64,000 nt of DNA from Cloeon dipterum (GCF_949628265.1 NC_088790.1:5212545-5276544), one strand, 5' to 3'; counted from the stretch's first letter, positions 46,277-58,440 are shown. A program made the numbers and translations. Notes: a model not told the origin generated them from the letters alone.

Positions 46277-48088
46277 ATGGCATCGCCGCGCGCCGACTCG
46301 AGTGCGACGCCGATCTGTCGGTGCCGGGTGCTGTACCTGGGCTCGTCGGTGCCGCACATCACCAAGGATGGGCTGCAGGGCATCCAGGAGCCGCTGCGCG
46401 AGCTGTACCCTGAGCAGGGTGCGTCGGGCGCCCGCGGCATCGACTCGTGGCTCAGCGTGTGGAGCAACGGCCTGCTGCTGGAGAACGTGGACGAGAACCA
46501 CAAGAAGGTGACGCGCTTCTTCCCCATCGACTCGCTGCACTACTGCGCCGCCGTCAGGTACGTGATGGTGCCCAACAGCAGCCCGAACATGGCGGCGCCG
46601 CCGCGATTCCTGCCGCTCGACTCGCCGTTCGCGCGCCACCCCAACCTGCAGCACCCTCCGCTGTTCGCGGCCATCCTGCGCCGCACCACCGGCATCAAGG
46701 TGCTCGAGTGTCATGCGTTCATCTGCAAGCGAGAGATGGCGGCCAACGCGCTGGTCAAGTGCTGCTTCCACGCGTACGCCGACGCCTCCTACGCCAAGCA
46801 GATCGACAACGGAGGCGGCAGTGGAGGCGGCGGCGGCGGCGGTGGTGGTAACGGCAGTCGTTACGGCACCCTCCAGCCGCCCTCCAAGGCGGGCTCCGTG
46901 CTCGGCGAGGCCGCCTCCAGCATCGAGAAGGTCGAGGGCTGGCGGACCAACGGCTCCAACGGCGGTGGTGGCACCCTGATGCGCAACGAGGAGAACACGC
47001 CGGGCATTGACGACATCAGCATCTACAACGGCGACGAGAACCACAAGGTGTGGGCCGGCGCCGAGCCCAACGGCGACTTCAGCGCCAGCACCCTGCGCTC
47101 GACGCGCTCCACCCGGCCCAGGCAGATGATGCAGCCGACCAAGACGCCGCCCCCGCCGCCTCCACCACCCCCGGCAACCGAGGACGCCCCCGGAAAGAAG
47201 GGCAAGAGCAAGAAGAAGATGCAACGCGACCCCGAGCTGATCAACGGCGGCGCCCACACGCTGATGCGGCCCGTGCGGGGCCCCCACTCGGTCAGCGGCA
47301 CCCTGATGCGGCCCATCAACGGCCATCCGCCGCCCATGAGCCCGTACGGGCCGCCGATGCTGATGATGCAGCCCGGGAGGCACGTGGCGCCGCCGCGCCT
47401 CGTGGGCACGTTCTCGCACCGGCCCAAGCAGCTGCGCCCGGTACCCCCGCCGTTCATCCCTCCGCCACCACCCTCGGCGCTGATGACTGCCCGCAGACCC
47501 GTGAAGCACTACCAGGAGGAGCCCATCTACATGCCGAGCGTGGCCAGGCCGCTGAGTCCGGTGGCGTCGTACCAACCGGGCCACTTTCCGCACGAGACAT
47601 ACCTGACGCAGATGATGCCACCGATGCCCAACCCCTACGTGCCCATGGAGACGGCCACCCTGATGCGCAACACGCCGGCCAACGTGAAAAAGCGGTCCAA
47701 GTCGAAGAAGATGTCGCGTCAGGAGCAGGAGGACGAGTCGCCCTTCAACACCGGCATTTACCGCAAGAAGGGCCACCTCAACGAAAGGGCCTTCTCGTAC
47801 TCGATCAGGCAGGAGCACCGTTCCCGCTCCTACGGTTCGCTGGCCAGCCTCAAGTTCGAAAACGGAGCCGACTCGCCCGGCAAGGAAGATTCCAAGAAGG
47901 AGCGCGAAATTATGCAAATGATGCACGATTTGGATATGTCCGGTGAGGAGCTGCAGGCGCACGTCAACGGAAACGGCCACCCCATGGTCAACGGCAACCA
48001 CCCCATGGTTAACGGAAATAATCATGCCGTGATGAACGGCAACGGCTACGAGTCCAGACCGATGAGGGCCAGTGTTGGACGCCGATAG
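46277..48088 (+). CDS. PTB/PID-domain protein with TLMR repeats, 603 aa
   Basis: One long coding exon with a good start context (AAGCATGG). Residues about 16-175 look like a phosphotyrosine-binding/PID domain: CRVLYLGSS, WLSVWSNGLLLENVDE, VTRFFPIDSLHYCAAVRYV and a final helix in ECHAFICKREMAANALVKCC. A Gly tract follows (about residues 179-189, GGC codons), then a low-complexity tail with a proline run (about 290-297) and basic clusters (KKGKSKKK, KKRSKSKK). The motif TLMR occurs at residues 233, 328, 342 and 461, and a C-terminal NGNxHPMVNGN repeat is present. Probably a cytoplasmic signalling adaptor; the orthologue could not be named. The stop TAG is followed at once by AAG|GTGAGA, a good donor, so a 3' UTR intron is likely. 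Strong GC bias makes long shadow frames on both strands. Confidence 0.8.
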   Translation: MASPRADSSATPICRCRVLYLGSSVPHITKDGLQGIQEPLRELYPEQGASGARGIDSWLSVWSNGLLLENVDENHKKVTRFFPIDSLHYCAAVRYVMVPNSSPNMAAPPRFLPLDSPFARHPNLQHPPLFAAILRRTTGIKVLECHAFICKREMAANALVKCCFHAYADASYAKQIDNGGGSGGGGGGGGGNGSRYGTLQPPSKAGSVLGEAASSIEKVEGWRTNGSNGGGGTLMRNEENTPGIDDISIYNGDENHKVWAGAEPNGDFSASTLRSTRSTRPRQMMQPTKTPPPPPPPPPATEDAPGKKGKSKKKMQRDPELINGGAHTLMRPVRGPHSVSGTLMRPINGHPPPMSPYGPPMLMMQPGRHVAPPRLVGTFSHRPKQLRPVPPPFIPPPPPSALMTARRPVKHYQEEPIYMPSVARPLSPVASYQPGHFPHETYLTQMMPPMPNPYVPMETATLMRNTPANVKKRSKSKKMSRQEQEDESPFNTGIYRKKGHLNERAFSYSIRQEHRSRSYGSLASLKFENGADSPGKEDSKKEREIMQMMHDLDMSGEELQAHVNGNGHPMVNGNHPMVNGNNHAVMNGNGYESRPMRASVGRR

Positions 48089-48091
48089 AAG

Positions 48092-50490
48092 GTGAGACAA
48101 AATTTCACTACCTCGCGGCTTCTTGCCATTGAAAATTTCCTTTGCGGAAGAGAGTAAACCAGAATTCCAGCTTTTCCTGCATTTCCGGCCAGGCTAGAAA
48201 AGTTTTATCAGAAACAGGACAAGACAGGGCATTTTGACCTGAATATTTCTCTCTGTTCCTTGGAATCCTTTTAAGAACGATTTAAATTACAATTTTTACT
48301 TTATGCTAAAATCTTTTTGCTAAATCTGATTATGAGCTTGGATGAAGTGATAGTGTAAGGTTGATTTTAATTGGAATATCACGATTTATCCCATTTAAAT
48401 GAAGTTTTAATCATGATTGCGATTCGTGCTAAATCTTTGCTGTATTTTTTCTGTGTCGATTTTTGCCTGGAGTCTCAATAATTGCCTAGATTAAATTTCA
48501 CGCGTGTCGCATATTTCACAATCAAGTATTTAATTTTGACCCAAAAAATGCTCGAAATTTTGTCTTTTTAGGGTTTCATTTCCTCAATCAATAATTCCTT
48601 ATTAAGTCTCAGCCGCAGGAGTATGGGCGGCGGCTGACTGGTCAGCTACGCCGAATTTCACCTGACTGGCATAATTTTACTGGCAGTAAGATTTGCGTAT
48701 TTATAAATAAATGAAAAATAAAACTGGAAAAACGGAAATCTAACTCTCAGAAATTTACTTAAATGAAAAATCCATTCGGGAATGATCTCTCTTGCGAAAT
48801 CTAGTGTAGCGAGGTACAGTGAATGCGTAAAATAATATAAGAATGGAATGTATAACGCAGTTGGCATGAGATTCTCCGCTGTCAGCGGTTGCGGTGATTT
48901 AAACGCCCGGATTTTCCAATTCATTTGCCATGATTGACACTCAAGTTTTTGCAATTTCAAGGTGAAAAGCATAGCACTTTCTGCAAACTGACACGCAGTC
49001 GTTTTTTGCCCATGAATCAGGGCATTAGTTAATGGCTATTCTACTCTAGCTTTTCAGTCGGCACAAAAGCTTTCTATTAGCCGATGGAGGCAGTTGACAT
49101 TGACATTGTGACATAATACAAAAACGCGAGATGGCTTTCTTCGGTTTTTCACGCCTTTAATCTATTATTAAAAGCGTCTCCCACGTCAGCCACGTTATTC
49201 CTAATCCGTTGCAGGAATGTAGAATAATGGGAAACAGCAGATTTATCATTGCGATGAGCAGAGACATCTTGATACATGGACCGTGTACATAATTATGTAT
49301 ATTTAACAGCTAGGAGAATGAGCCGCGGCCGACAAAAAACGGTGGTCGGAGCATTCATGCGTGCGCTCCTTTTTATAACAATGAGCTAGATATCTGAAAA
49401 TTCGGCTTGTTGCGGCAGCGGGATTACGCCAGTGTGATGTGTCCCTTGCTCTCGGGTGGATGAGAAAAGTTAAAAGGTTAGCTACAGCTGACATGGATAC
49501 CCGCGCGTCCCTCTCGATGCTTTCCCACGAATATTACCATTTTCAATATAAAGAACACACACGCCAGCACTATGTGGATTTCTAGAGAACTTGCGGCAAT
49601 AAAACGCGAGGAAAACACGCGCTTCTTGCCAAATCCGCATAATGATAAACGCACGGTGGGCGCCGACACACTCGAATCTAATGAATTGTGCGATTCGTTT
49701 TCAAGTCGCGTACATAATCGAAAGTCGCGGTGAACTATATTACATCTGATCTATCGAGCAACGACACCTTTCACTCGCGCGGTGCTGTAATATTATGTGT
49801 ACTGTACGTGCGCGAAGAAGAAAATCTCAATCTGACTGCTGGCGTCATCACGTACGTGGCCCATTGGCGAAATATCTTGCTCTCGCGTGAGAGAAACAAC
49901 GGGGCCTGGCGAATTTGCTCCTGGCGTTTACTTCGGATGTGTTGTTTTGCGCACCGTTTTTGTTTCACCTGGAGTGGATGTTCGCGTTTAATATTGTGTT
50001 TTTTTTACTGCGGTGTCGGAGTGATGGGGAATTATATATAGATGACGCAATTCTCCGAACGAATCTCGCTGACCAGTCGCAGAAAGCCAGTTTTTGCACA
50101 CGGTCTGCCTCTCGGAAAAGGTGGCGAGCAAGGACAGCCGTTTTTGCATTTGTATGCAAAAGCAGTGCGCGTTAAAAGCCTTTTCACGCCAGAGATCAAG
50201 AATGCAGCTATTTTATTCGCTCACCTTTCACGCGAATGGATAAAAGATGTCGATATATATCTCAAAGCAAAATAGAAATCTTTCAGAAAAAACTAGGCCA
50301 AAAAGAATTTTCGACATCTGATTCCTGCGGGGCGTCTCCTATTTTTTATTCAAACAGGCTGAATATATCTATTAGCATATATTAACAATCCTTTCGTCCT
50401 CTTTATAATGCAGATGTCACAAGGTTCGATCAATTGTTCGTTCGACTTTTCTCGAAAAAAATAGAAATGAATCAGGAGCTTTCAAAATAT
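48092..50490. other. Region downstream of the PTB gene
   Basis: Presumably intron and/or 3' UTR of the PTB gene near its left edge. An exon-like segment lies at 48613-48685. The rest shows no coding; a CpG-bearing patch lies at 49.3-50.2 kb. Confidence 0.4.
48613..48685 (+). other. Exon-like segment after the PTB gene stop
   Basis: Bounded by TAAGTCTCAG| and TTACTGGCA|GTAAGA, GC-richer than its flanks, with one frame fully open (PQEYGRRLTGQLRR...). If spliced to the donor at 48092 it continues the PTB frame beyond the TAG in phase 0. Most simply a 3' UTR exon; a readthrough extension is the less likely alternative. Confidence 0.3.
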
Positions 50491-50817
50491 TTACATTTTG
50501 ACCCTTTTGGTAGACGCCAGGTCGCTCTGGAATGAGATTTTGGGCACATCAATGCGTTCCCTGAGCACTCTGACAACTTCCAAAGGGTCGAATCGCACAT
50601 ATTCTGGAAGCCGTGTCGACTTTACCGTTCCAATGGTCTGCAGATCTTGCTGATCAAACAAATAAAAGGCCCGTCAGGCATCGTTAAAATGACAGCACAT
50701 GGGAATTAATGCTAACGATAGCTCGAGGGCTTTCCTGACGCCAGAGTTCGAATTCTTACCTGTTCTGATAATCTTTTCTTACCTCAGGGGTGACCCCCAG
50801 CATGCTCCGAGGGTACA
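50491..50817 (-). pseudogene. Two exon-like pieces of an unrecognised gene or element
   Basis: On the minus strand, exon-like 50817-50783 (YPRSMLGVTPE) has acceptor CCCTTAG| and donor CCTGAG|GTAAGA. Exon-like 50649-50491 has acceptor TTTGATCAG| and reads QDLQTIGTVKSTRLPEYVRF... to VKM-stop (52 codons), in phase with the first. Codons look protein-like and lysine/arginine-rich, but no family is recognised. No convincing further exon was found upstream; a weak open stretch ending at 51465 is unlinked. A broken copy of the whole block, intron included, lies in SIN1 intron 6. It is either the 3' end of a real gene, a gene fragment carried by a transposon, or a repeat with a chance frame. Typed as pseudogene for want of the rest of the gene. 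Confidence 0.4.
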
Positions 50818-53800
50818 CTAAGGGCAATATTATTGATAAGCCTCGAACTTAAAAACAAAATAAAACAGACCGTTTTTGAGATAATTGAAAATTTTAAAAC
50901 ATCAAAAATGCGAATATAGATGTTTTGGTTGTCTAAATAGGCATATTTTTATAGCCTCATTATTACGAGTTCCGAGAGAGTGATTTACCCATACTTTTAA
51001 AATCTGCAACAGTAAACAGGATTGAACTGGAAAGTTCTGAGAAAAACTGTTTACACCGGAGAACGCTATTTCTCAACTTTAAATCAATTTTAAAGAAAAT
51101 GAAACCCAGTCCAAAATTAAAACAAAAAATGTCATTTTAAAATAATTTGAATCTGTTTTTAATATATTTTTTGCTTATTAAGTTTTTGAGCTTACCTTTT
51201 TAAGGAAAGGTTTTTATTATGGCGAATTGTAAAATATTTTCGGGATTCTAAATGGCGATTAATTCCGAAAAATAAACCTTTTGGTCAGTTTTTATGTCAA
51301 TTTTCCACCTTTATGCCACACGCTGAGAATAAGTCACATGAGTTTGGCTGGATGCAAGGAACTGCACGTGACTTAAATTAATTGGATGCACTATTCTCGC
51401 TCCCATTCATATTTATCGATGAATGAGCAGGTGGCAAAAGCCATCATCGCGAGTGCACATTTAATTAAAAACTCTTCTGGCGCATTGTTGTCTCATTGCA
51501 ATGCCAATCAAAGTCGGAAAGTAAGCCACGCTCAGGGATGTTGGGTAGCATGATGTAGGTCAGGTTTCCCTTTGTCGATCGCACTTTTTTGTGAAAAAGA
51601 AACTCGCGCGCGCGGCACGACGTAAACCCAAACAACAAACTGTGTGCGAGTGCATTTCTCGTCGAGCAACAAGTTGGCCATTCTACCAGCACACAATTAG
51701 ACACATTTTATTCCGCGCGAGCATTTCCTGTTTTTGCTCGATCGAGCATCCATTCTATTATTTACTGCGTGCTTGACTGGAATGCAAATGAAACCGACTT
51801 GTGCGTCGTGCTATTCTCTTTTAGGCTTTCGGCTAATTTGGCTCACTGCGCGTTGCATTCCATTTCGGTTTTTGGACGACCTATTCCTATTACTCTACTC
51901 TGCATAATTGGCGGCGTTCCTCGCCGCGCCGCGCCGGCCTGGCAACTTTTGCTGGCTGGATTATAGAAATAATCACAATGTTCATTTCGCAAGCGGCGTG
52001 CTCAATTGCCTGTTGCCGAAGTTTAGCGGCTCCAACAGGTTGTTCGACTGGACAGCTCGTAATATTTTAGTTTCACTCTAATTAAAATTATTTGGTATGC
52101 AAATTAGATGCGAAGAAAGAGCAATACTTCTCTTGCAAAATCGAGTAAACTAGACCAATTTTTAATAATCATTGAGAAAATCGTCCTAATTTTTTTTCTA
52201 GCTCCCTGTAAAATAAGATCAAAATTTCACACCTCATGGCTTCATAACAACTCATCTAATTTGTATGGAAGTGCGAAAATAATTTATTTTAATTAGAATA
52301 ATTTGTACAATCAGTCTTTGTATTTATTTGAGTCGCTTGTTTATTTTCCATTTCAATCGATTTCCACGAGTTGAGTTAAATTTGGAGAAATTACTGAATT
52401 GTTTTCATAGTTATATAGATCGAAAAACATGTCCGTCGCTGATACACAGTCGTAAAATTTTACCTTTTTTGAAATTTCCAATTAAAATCCTAATTAAATT
52501 ATCGATAAATATACTGGTTTTTCAGAATTAATAGAAAATAATTGATTTTTAAAAAGTGTCAGAATTGCTTAAAAACTCAATGAATCGTGTTCAAGCATCA
52601 TCATGGTCACTGAAATAAAATCGATAGTCAGTTTTGCAAATCCATGATACTTAATTTTTATTGACCAAGTAAACAATCCATTTGAGAAAATGTCAATGAT
52701 GCATTGCTATCAAGTTGAATATCAGCACTGAATAGGCTGATTAATGTCATACTAAGAAGACGCAATGATCGATCAAATTCTTGCCTGATAAGAGGATTTA
52801 CTAATGCGACGTTCTAGACGAGCTTAGAGCGGTTACTTCATGCGCGATGAAATTCTCAAATAGACCTCCGTCGATTTATCTTCTTCCCCTTTACTTTGTG
52901 GAGGTCCGTTCAGGTGAAGTCGAGGCCTGCGGAGCGAAATAAATCGAATTTCACGGCCGTGGTTGGTAGGAGGCATAAAAGGAGGGTTGCTGCAGCGCCT
53001 GCGGGTGGGGCAATGATGTAGTATTCTGCCCTAAATTAAAATCGATTGTTAGGCGCTTCCCAGCATCGTCATTTATAGGGGGCGCTTTGATCTAATGAAT
53101 TCTTTTGATTCGATAGGTGGTCCACATATAAAAGCAGGGATGAGAGAGTTGAAACGCGTATAAAATCTTCATAATGGCTTTGTTGCATTGCGTTCACGTC
53201 TCCCCTGGTGCGTCTTGGTAATTAATTTATTTGTTAGTTGAAAAATGTTTCAGAGTTCCAGTTGGGATTTTGCAAATTAGTTTTGAATCTTTGTTAATTG
53301 CAGACGCGCTTTGGGTGCTCCTGAGTTAATTTTCCCAGCAGTTAATTCTTCCTCAAGGTCTAATTAAGTCAACCGGAAAGATAAGATCGCATAAATTAGA
53401 AGCACAACAGCGAAACGCGCTTAAAAATTCGTGGGTATTAAATAATTACACTCTGTACGGACATGAAAAGTGACCAAAATGATTTAGAAGCACGGAAATA
53501 GCATTTACAGCGACATTTGATCCCAGGAAACGTCCCACTTTTTTCCCCAGCAGCCAGCAGTCAGATGAAAAACTTGTTGGTGATCATCTATTGAGCATTT
53601 GCCATGCTGGTCGACACCACTTAAATGGCAGCTTGGCTGCTTTTGCGCTTAGCATACATGGGGGCCTTGACTTATTAACGGTAACATAAATATGTATGGT
53701 ACACACTAGCACTCTCGCACTCACAGATCTTTCCAGCCAAGTGTCATGCTCTCTGCCGGTCAACGGCGAAATTCTTGAATGTGTGCGCAGGTGATCGAGG

Positions 53801-54775
53801 CAGCGAGTCCTTTCAGGGAAACGACAAACGAGCACGCACGCGGGAATAACTGGACCTTACCAAAATCATTCTTGATTTTTAGGCCTGATAAACGTAACCA
53901 AAAGAAATCAATAAGCCTTACTTCTTGAAGGGAAAAGCACTATTTTCCTTATACAAAGGTCTGAAGCACCCGCAGGTAAAACCGACTCTTGCATTGAAAT
54001 TGGTGTCAAAATGTTAACGCATATTGGGGTCAAGAGGTGCAAATACACCTGCTGTAACTCATTTAAAAATTCTTGTATTTCTCAATCACATCGGCTAGAC
54101 GCGCTAATTCAAAAGAGAAGGGAGTCGTAAGCCTTTTAAACGCAGCGACATTTAAATGGCCCCTTTGAGGTTATTCTCTCGAAGGTAACAAAAACAAACG
54201 ATCGATACCAACTTGATGAATTCATCAAAGGAATAAATCACGCCATTCACGCCTTCCGCCGGGTTTAAAAGGCTAAAACCAAAGCGTGGAAACAATGAGA
54301 TAACGAGGAGGCGCATATTAACGATGCAGGCAGAGTCAACAAACCGCCGATAAGGGCTTTTAGGCTTTAGAGGATTGACGCGACCTGTGAAATATACGCC
54401 CACTTCCCGTATAGGTGTTTTATGTAATAGCACCACTCACTTTCCGTCTTTTCCCAGAAAAACGTAACAAAATAATGCGTCGTTTGTAGGGGCTGCCCAT
54501 TGAAAATTTTTTCTTTCTTTGACGGCTCCGCGTGGGTCCACGAAAATGCTGCGTGAAAAGAGCGCAGCGAGCGACGGACTACCTGAGAGTGTAGCGTGCG
54601 CTCAAAAGGAGCGACCAAGAGAAAAAATACACCTGTGGGGCAAATACAAAGAAGAAAATATTTCCAAGCGGGATAGTCGGCTGGCTGGGCTGGCTCGTTG
54701 GCTGGCATTCCACCTTTTCTTATTCCATGCAGCGACGGATGGGCCGGCCATTATATTATTCTCTGCAGCAACACA

Positions 54776-54796
54776 GCGGCGGCGGCGGCGGCAGCG
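54776..54796. repeat. (CGG)n trinucleotide repeat
   Basis: Six to seven CGG units within a GC-rich patch. Confidence 0.7.
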
Positions 54797-55829
54797 CCTC
54801 CTCGAAATAATATCCGCGTTTTGCTGCCTGCCTGGCTTGACCTCCGGCGCACACAATTTTTGATACCGTACATTAGCATAACATACTTTTCGTACACATT
54901 GTGTTCACGCACGTATCTTCCGATGGCGCAAAATAGACAGTAGTGCGCGATAAAAGGGGTTTCGGCAATGCTGATAGCGTGTTTTGACGTGAGGTCCACA
55001 TTTTTGTGCAATGACTCGACAAAAAATGCGTACTGCTCCTCTTGCGGCAAGTCTTGCTCAACAAACCACCCATGAAGGAGCGAATTCACGTTAAAATTCT
55101 GAGTAAAAACTGTATAAATGAAAAAAGAAGAACAAAAGGCATGTACGCATCACAGTCTTATGGTACCGTGGCCAGCCGTTACGCCTCAATGCACTAATTG
55201 CACTTTTTGGCGTCAATTTACAGCTGGGAGGAGGGGATTCTGCGAGCTAAAAAACCCTTCCAATTTTTCCTCACAGAATAGCGAAGCATAATTAAATTTT
55301 ATGTTTTTTGTAGCATCACATCATCAAGTTCAATGCCAACGATTCTCCTCTCTGCAATTAACTGGAAACAATTATTACTAGAAACACACGGCCACTTCCG
55401 AGGCTTCGAGACACGATTGAAAAATATTTTATTTTCATTCTGAAAGCCATTTGCAAGCACCATAAATCTTCTCTTCCCTTTTACTTACTGCTGCGCTGCT
55501 TCATTCACGCGGCGGCCGCCATGCCAGGCAGTCTATCGACTTAACAATATAATCGCCTCGGCGTACCGTTAGCAGATTCGGCTGTTTTGTAGCATTTTGC
55601 GGCTTCTCGATCGTGCCAATGCAAAATCGGACGTGATAATCAAATTGCCAGAAACGTGCTGGTTAAAATGGGAAACAGAAACAGCGGAACATTGCTATTT
55701 TATAATTTGAGGTAATAACAAGGGCCATAAATCACTCTGAAAATTGCATTCACCTGCATAACAACGCCAGAAAAACGGATTTAAAAGAACAAAACAACAA
55801 TTTAAATTGTTGACTACTGTTGGCAGTTG

Positions 55830-56040
55830 ATTAATAATCAAATCAGGACAGTTTAATCTCAGAATTAGTAAAATTTATCGAAAAACAATACGTTTTTTTT
55901 AAGATTTTTTGCTTGATTTTTGCTTCTGTTCCTTCTGGCAAAATAAATCATGATTTTCAATAAGTAGACATTGCTCCCCGCTTGATCAGCATGCAAATAT
56001 TGGAGACGATTTCCTCAGAAATTTAATTTCCCAATTTTTA
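55830..56040 (+). repeat. Dispersed repeat family B, copy 3
   Basis: CAAATCAGGACAGTTTAATC, TCAGAATTAG, AAATCATGATTTTCAATAAG, CCCGCTTGATCAGCATGCAA and GATTTCCTCAGAAATTTAA in the family order. The central ATCTATCCAAT part is missing here. Confidence 0.6.
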
Positions 56041-57000
56041 GACCCCATTCAAATTATTTTCAAAATTTGTCAATATTTGATCCACTTTACAAACTGAGTG
56101 AATGAATGGGAATCTCCTATTCATAACTACATTTTAAAGTACCCTTTAACAAAAGCGTCACAATGCACGCTCCTCTCTATATTTGACAACATGCACACGT
56201 GTCTCCTGCTCTCAAACCTTCCATTCACTATTTCACCAGTTCAGAGAGCGTCTCTTTCAAAACTATGGAGATATCATAGAGGATGCGCCCTTCAAAAGCA
56301 AGTGGTAGTAAATAATAATTTTACTGCCGGGGCGTTGCGAGAGCATTGCGGGATTCGATTGAGTCGGATTCGAGAAATTACCCGGTTGTGCCTACCTGTT
56401 GTTAAATCTCATCCTGACATTCCTCGACAGGTTGTAATCTCCCCTCCTCTCGCCGCCGCCGCCGCTCTTTTTCGCTCGACGAAAAAAGGAGCTCTGTTGG
56501 CGCTGCTGTTTTGTATAACCAGTCCCGATCGAAAGTTGCACCGCCGTAACTTTGATATATTCACCTGCGGAGCAGCTAACACGCAGACTCAATGGTGGTT
56601 ATATATGGCGCTTGTCATAAAAGGTGCAATTCAAATCCGCACGGCATTTTTTTCCGTGTGTGGGAGTCGCGGTACTTCTCTCTTACAGCTTAAGCATGCC
56701 CACTTCCGCTTTTTGAATGTATGTGATATTTATTATGTCGGCGTTATCTTGGTGCTCAACCTTGTGCCGTTGTAAATCAAGACACCTGGAGTGTGAGAAT
56801 GGCCTCTTTGAAGAATTCTTTTGCACACGTTTTTGCACAATGTGGTCTATTGTTAGTCTTGATCACTTATTTTAGCTTCGAGGTACATCATAGATCATAG
56901 TCTCTGGTTGGGCAAATTTGTGCCAATTCCAATCATTTAAAAAATTAAGTCAGGTACTCAGGTTTGATTTTCCTGCACTGATTTTTGTCACCAATGGCTA

Positions 57001-57575
57001 GGGATGTGCAATATCCAATAACCGAACATTGATTATTTTTTCTGGGATTGCTAGTATGATGTTCGGACCATTATTTGAGTTTTAAAGCGTTCTGGCGCAT
57101 TTAGAAAGCGATTTTATCTACTTAAAAATTAATAAAACTATAATCCAATAAGGAATTTTCTGAATTTCTCTGAAAAACGTCTTTTTTTCGCGCTATGCGA
57201 CACGTGTCACGCCTTTTTTTAAAATTTTCGGGGAACCATATATGCCCCCATTAAATAATTCCCGTTAGCTACGCCCTTTTCCAGTGGTCGCTGCTCACGG
57301 AGAATCCATTGAACGTGATTTTCGATAGCAAATCAAGCAAATTTTTCAAATAAATCCGTTATATTTCCATCGGTTAACTCGTAGAATATAATTATATTGA
57401 AGGGGCAAAGAAACGTGCGGATATTTAACTTCGTGTCATTGGCTAAATAAATATAATGTTGAACCTTTAGAAACCGATTATTCTCCTCAAAATCGAATAC
57501 TAATAACAAATTATATAGAGATAAAAAACCTATAAAAATTATCGAATCTTTTTAGAAAAGTAAATCGACATCTCT
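57001..57575 (-). repeat. Dispersed GGCGT repeat, copy 6, within a longer element
   Basis: Begins TAGGGATGTGCAATATCC, a hAT-like end. The core (57190-57330, reversed) has ACACGTGTCACGCC, TTTTCGGGGAACCA, TAGCTACGCC and CCAGTGGTCGCTGCTCAC. It ends near ATCGACATCTCTG (about 57575). The same overall plan is seen at 30.0-30.6 kb. Confidence 0.5.
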
Positions 57576-58224
57576 GCCGTGAATTTTTTATTTTCAATTT
57601 CTCCTCCTCAGCAAACCATTAGTCCAAACCACCAAGCTTTTTAGCGACTGTTTGTTCGCATTCAAAAATATAATATGAATAGAAATTTACACTCCGGCCG
57701 AGGCATAATTTGCGGTTTGTGCTTAACTCGCGATTGTTGAAAGCACGATTCGCGCCTCACACTTGATTTCATCTCAGACGCAGCCTGCTCATTATTCTCC
57801 TTTCGCTTTTGTTTATTAATTGCGATATTTTCGCAGTTAGCGCCTCATTCAGGGTACGTTGACCGAACTGAACAATGACGTACTACACACTGCTGCCGCC
57901 GTCCGTCGCTCCTTCTCGCGTGTGCGCTTGCTTTTCTCACACTAAAACTGCTGCCATTCTTGGGGGGACCCTCTGTGAGAAAATTTCATCCGACAATTGA
58001 TTTCCTGTGGAAAGAAAAGTTGCTACTGGCTGCTCTTTTGGACGTTTTCTCATTACGATTTTCACGCGCTGTTAATTACTATTATTTTCCAAAATGAAAT
58101 TGCTGAGGATCAATTGTGTCCTTTAACTCGTGTGGTTGAAGAAGACAACAATATTGAAGTTAATTTGAATTTTTTACCAAGTATATAGCAATCAGTTTGA
58201 GGATTAATCTCAACAGTGCGTGCA

Positions 58225-58440
58225 ATGATCAAATCAGGACCAAGTAACAGTTAAATTTCAGAATTAGCCAAACTTCTAGAAAAATCAATTAGTTTCGATT
58301 CCTCTCGTCACAATCTATCCAATGGTGTGCGAATAAGCTAAATTTCCCCTCGGGGGATTTTAAATATAGAGACAATGCTCGTAGCTTGATTAAAATGCAA
58401 ACTTATTAGCCGAGGTAAAGGAATAAATTCTTTTTCAGAA
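58225..58440 (+). repeat. Dispersed repeat family B, copy 4
   Basis: ATCAAATCAGGAC, GTTAAATTTCAGAATTAGCC, CACAATCTATCCAATGGTGT, AGAGACAATGCTCG and TAGCTTGATTAAAATGCAAA in the family order. Confidence 0.65.

Larger units (their letters stand above)
50818..57000. other. Gene-free region
   Basis: No recognised exon. Contents: GC-rich patches (51.6-51.95, 52.85-53.0 and 54.5-54.85 kb), a CGG repeat at about 54776-54796, a family B repeat and a 225-codon open frame at 56.1-56.8 kb without known similarity. Confidence 0.45.

Noticed and set aside
46118-48100. 660-codon minus-strand frame opposite the 46-kb PTB gene
   Set aside because: It is a shadow: the + strand has the PTB domain and matched codon use; the antisense product is His/Arg/Val low-complexity from GC bias.
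50950-51010. Acceptor/donor pair on the minus strand suggesting a 15-base micro-exon upstream of the 50.8-kb piece
   Set aside because: The phase does not join to the next exon-like piece.
51465-51704. Minus-strand frame ending LPNIPERGLLSDFDWHCNE..., considered as an upstream exon of the 50.5-kb fragment
   Set aside because: It ends in its own stop, has no good donor toward 50.8 kb, and similarity to any family is not recognised.
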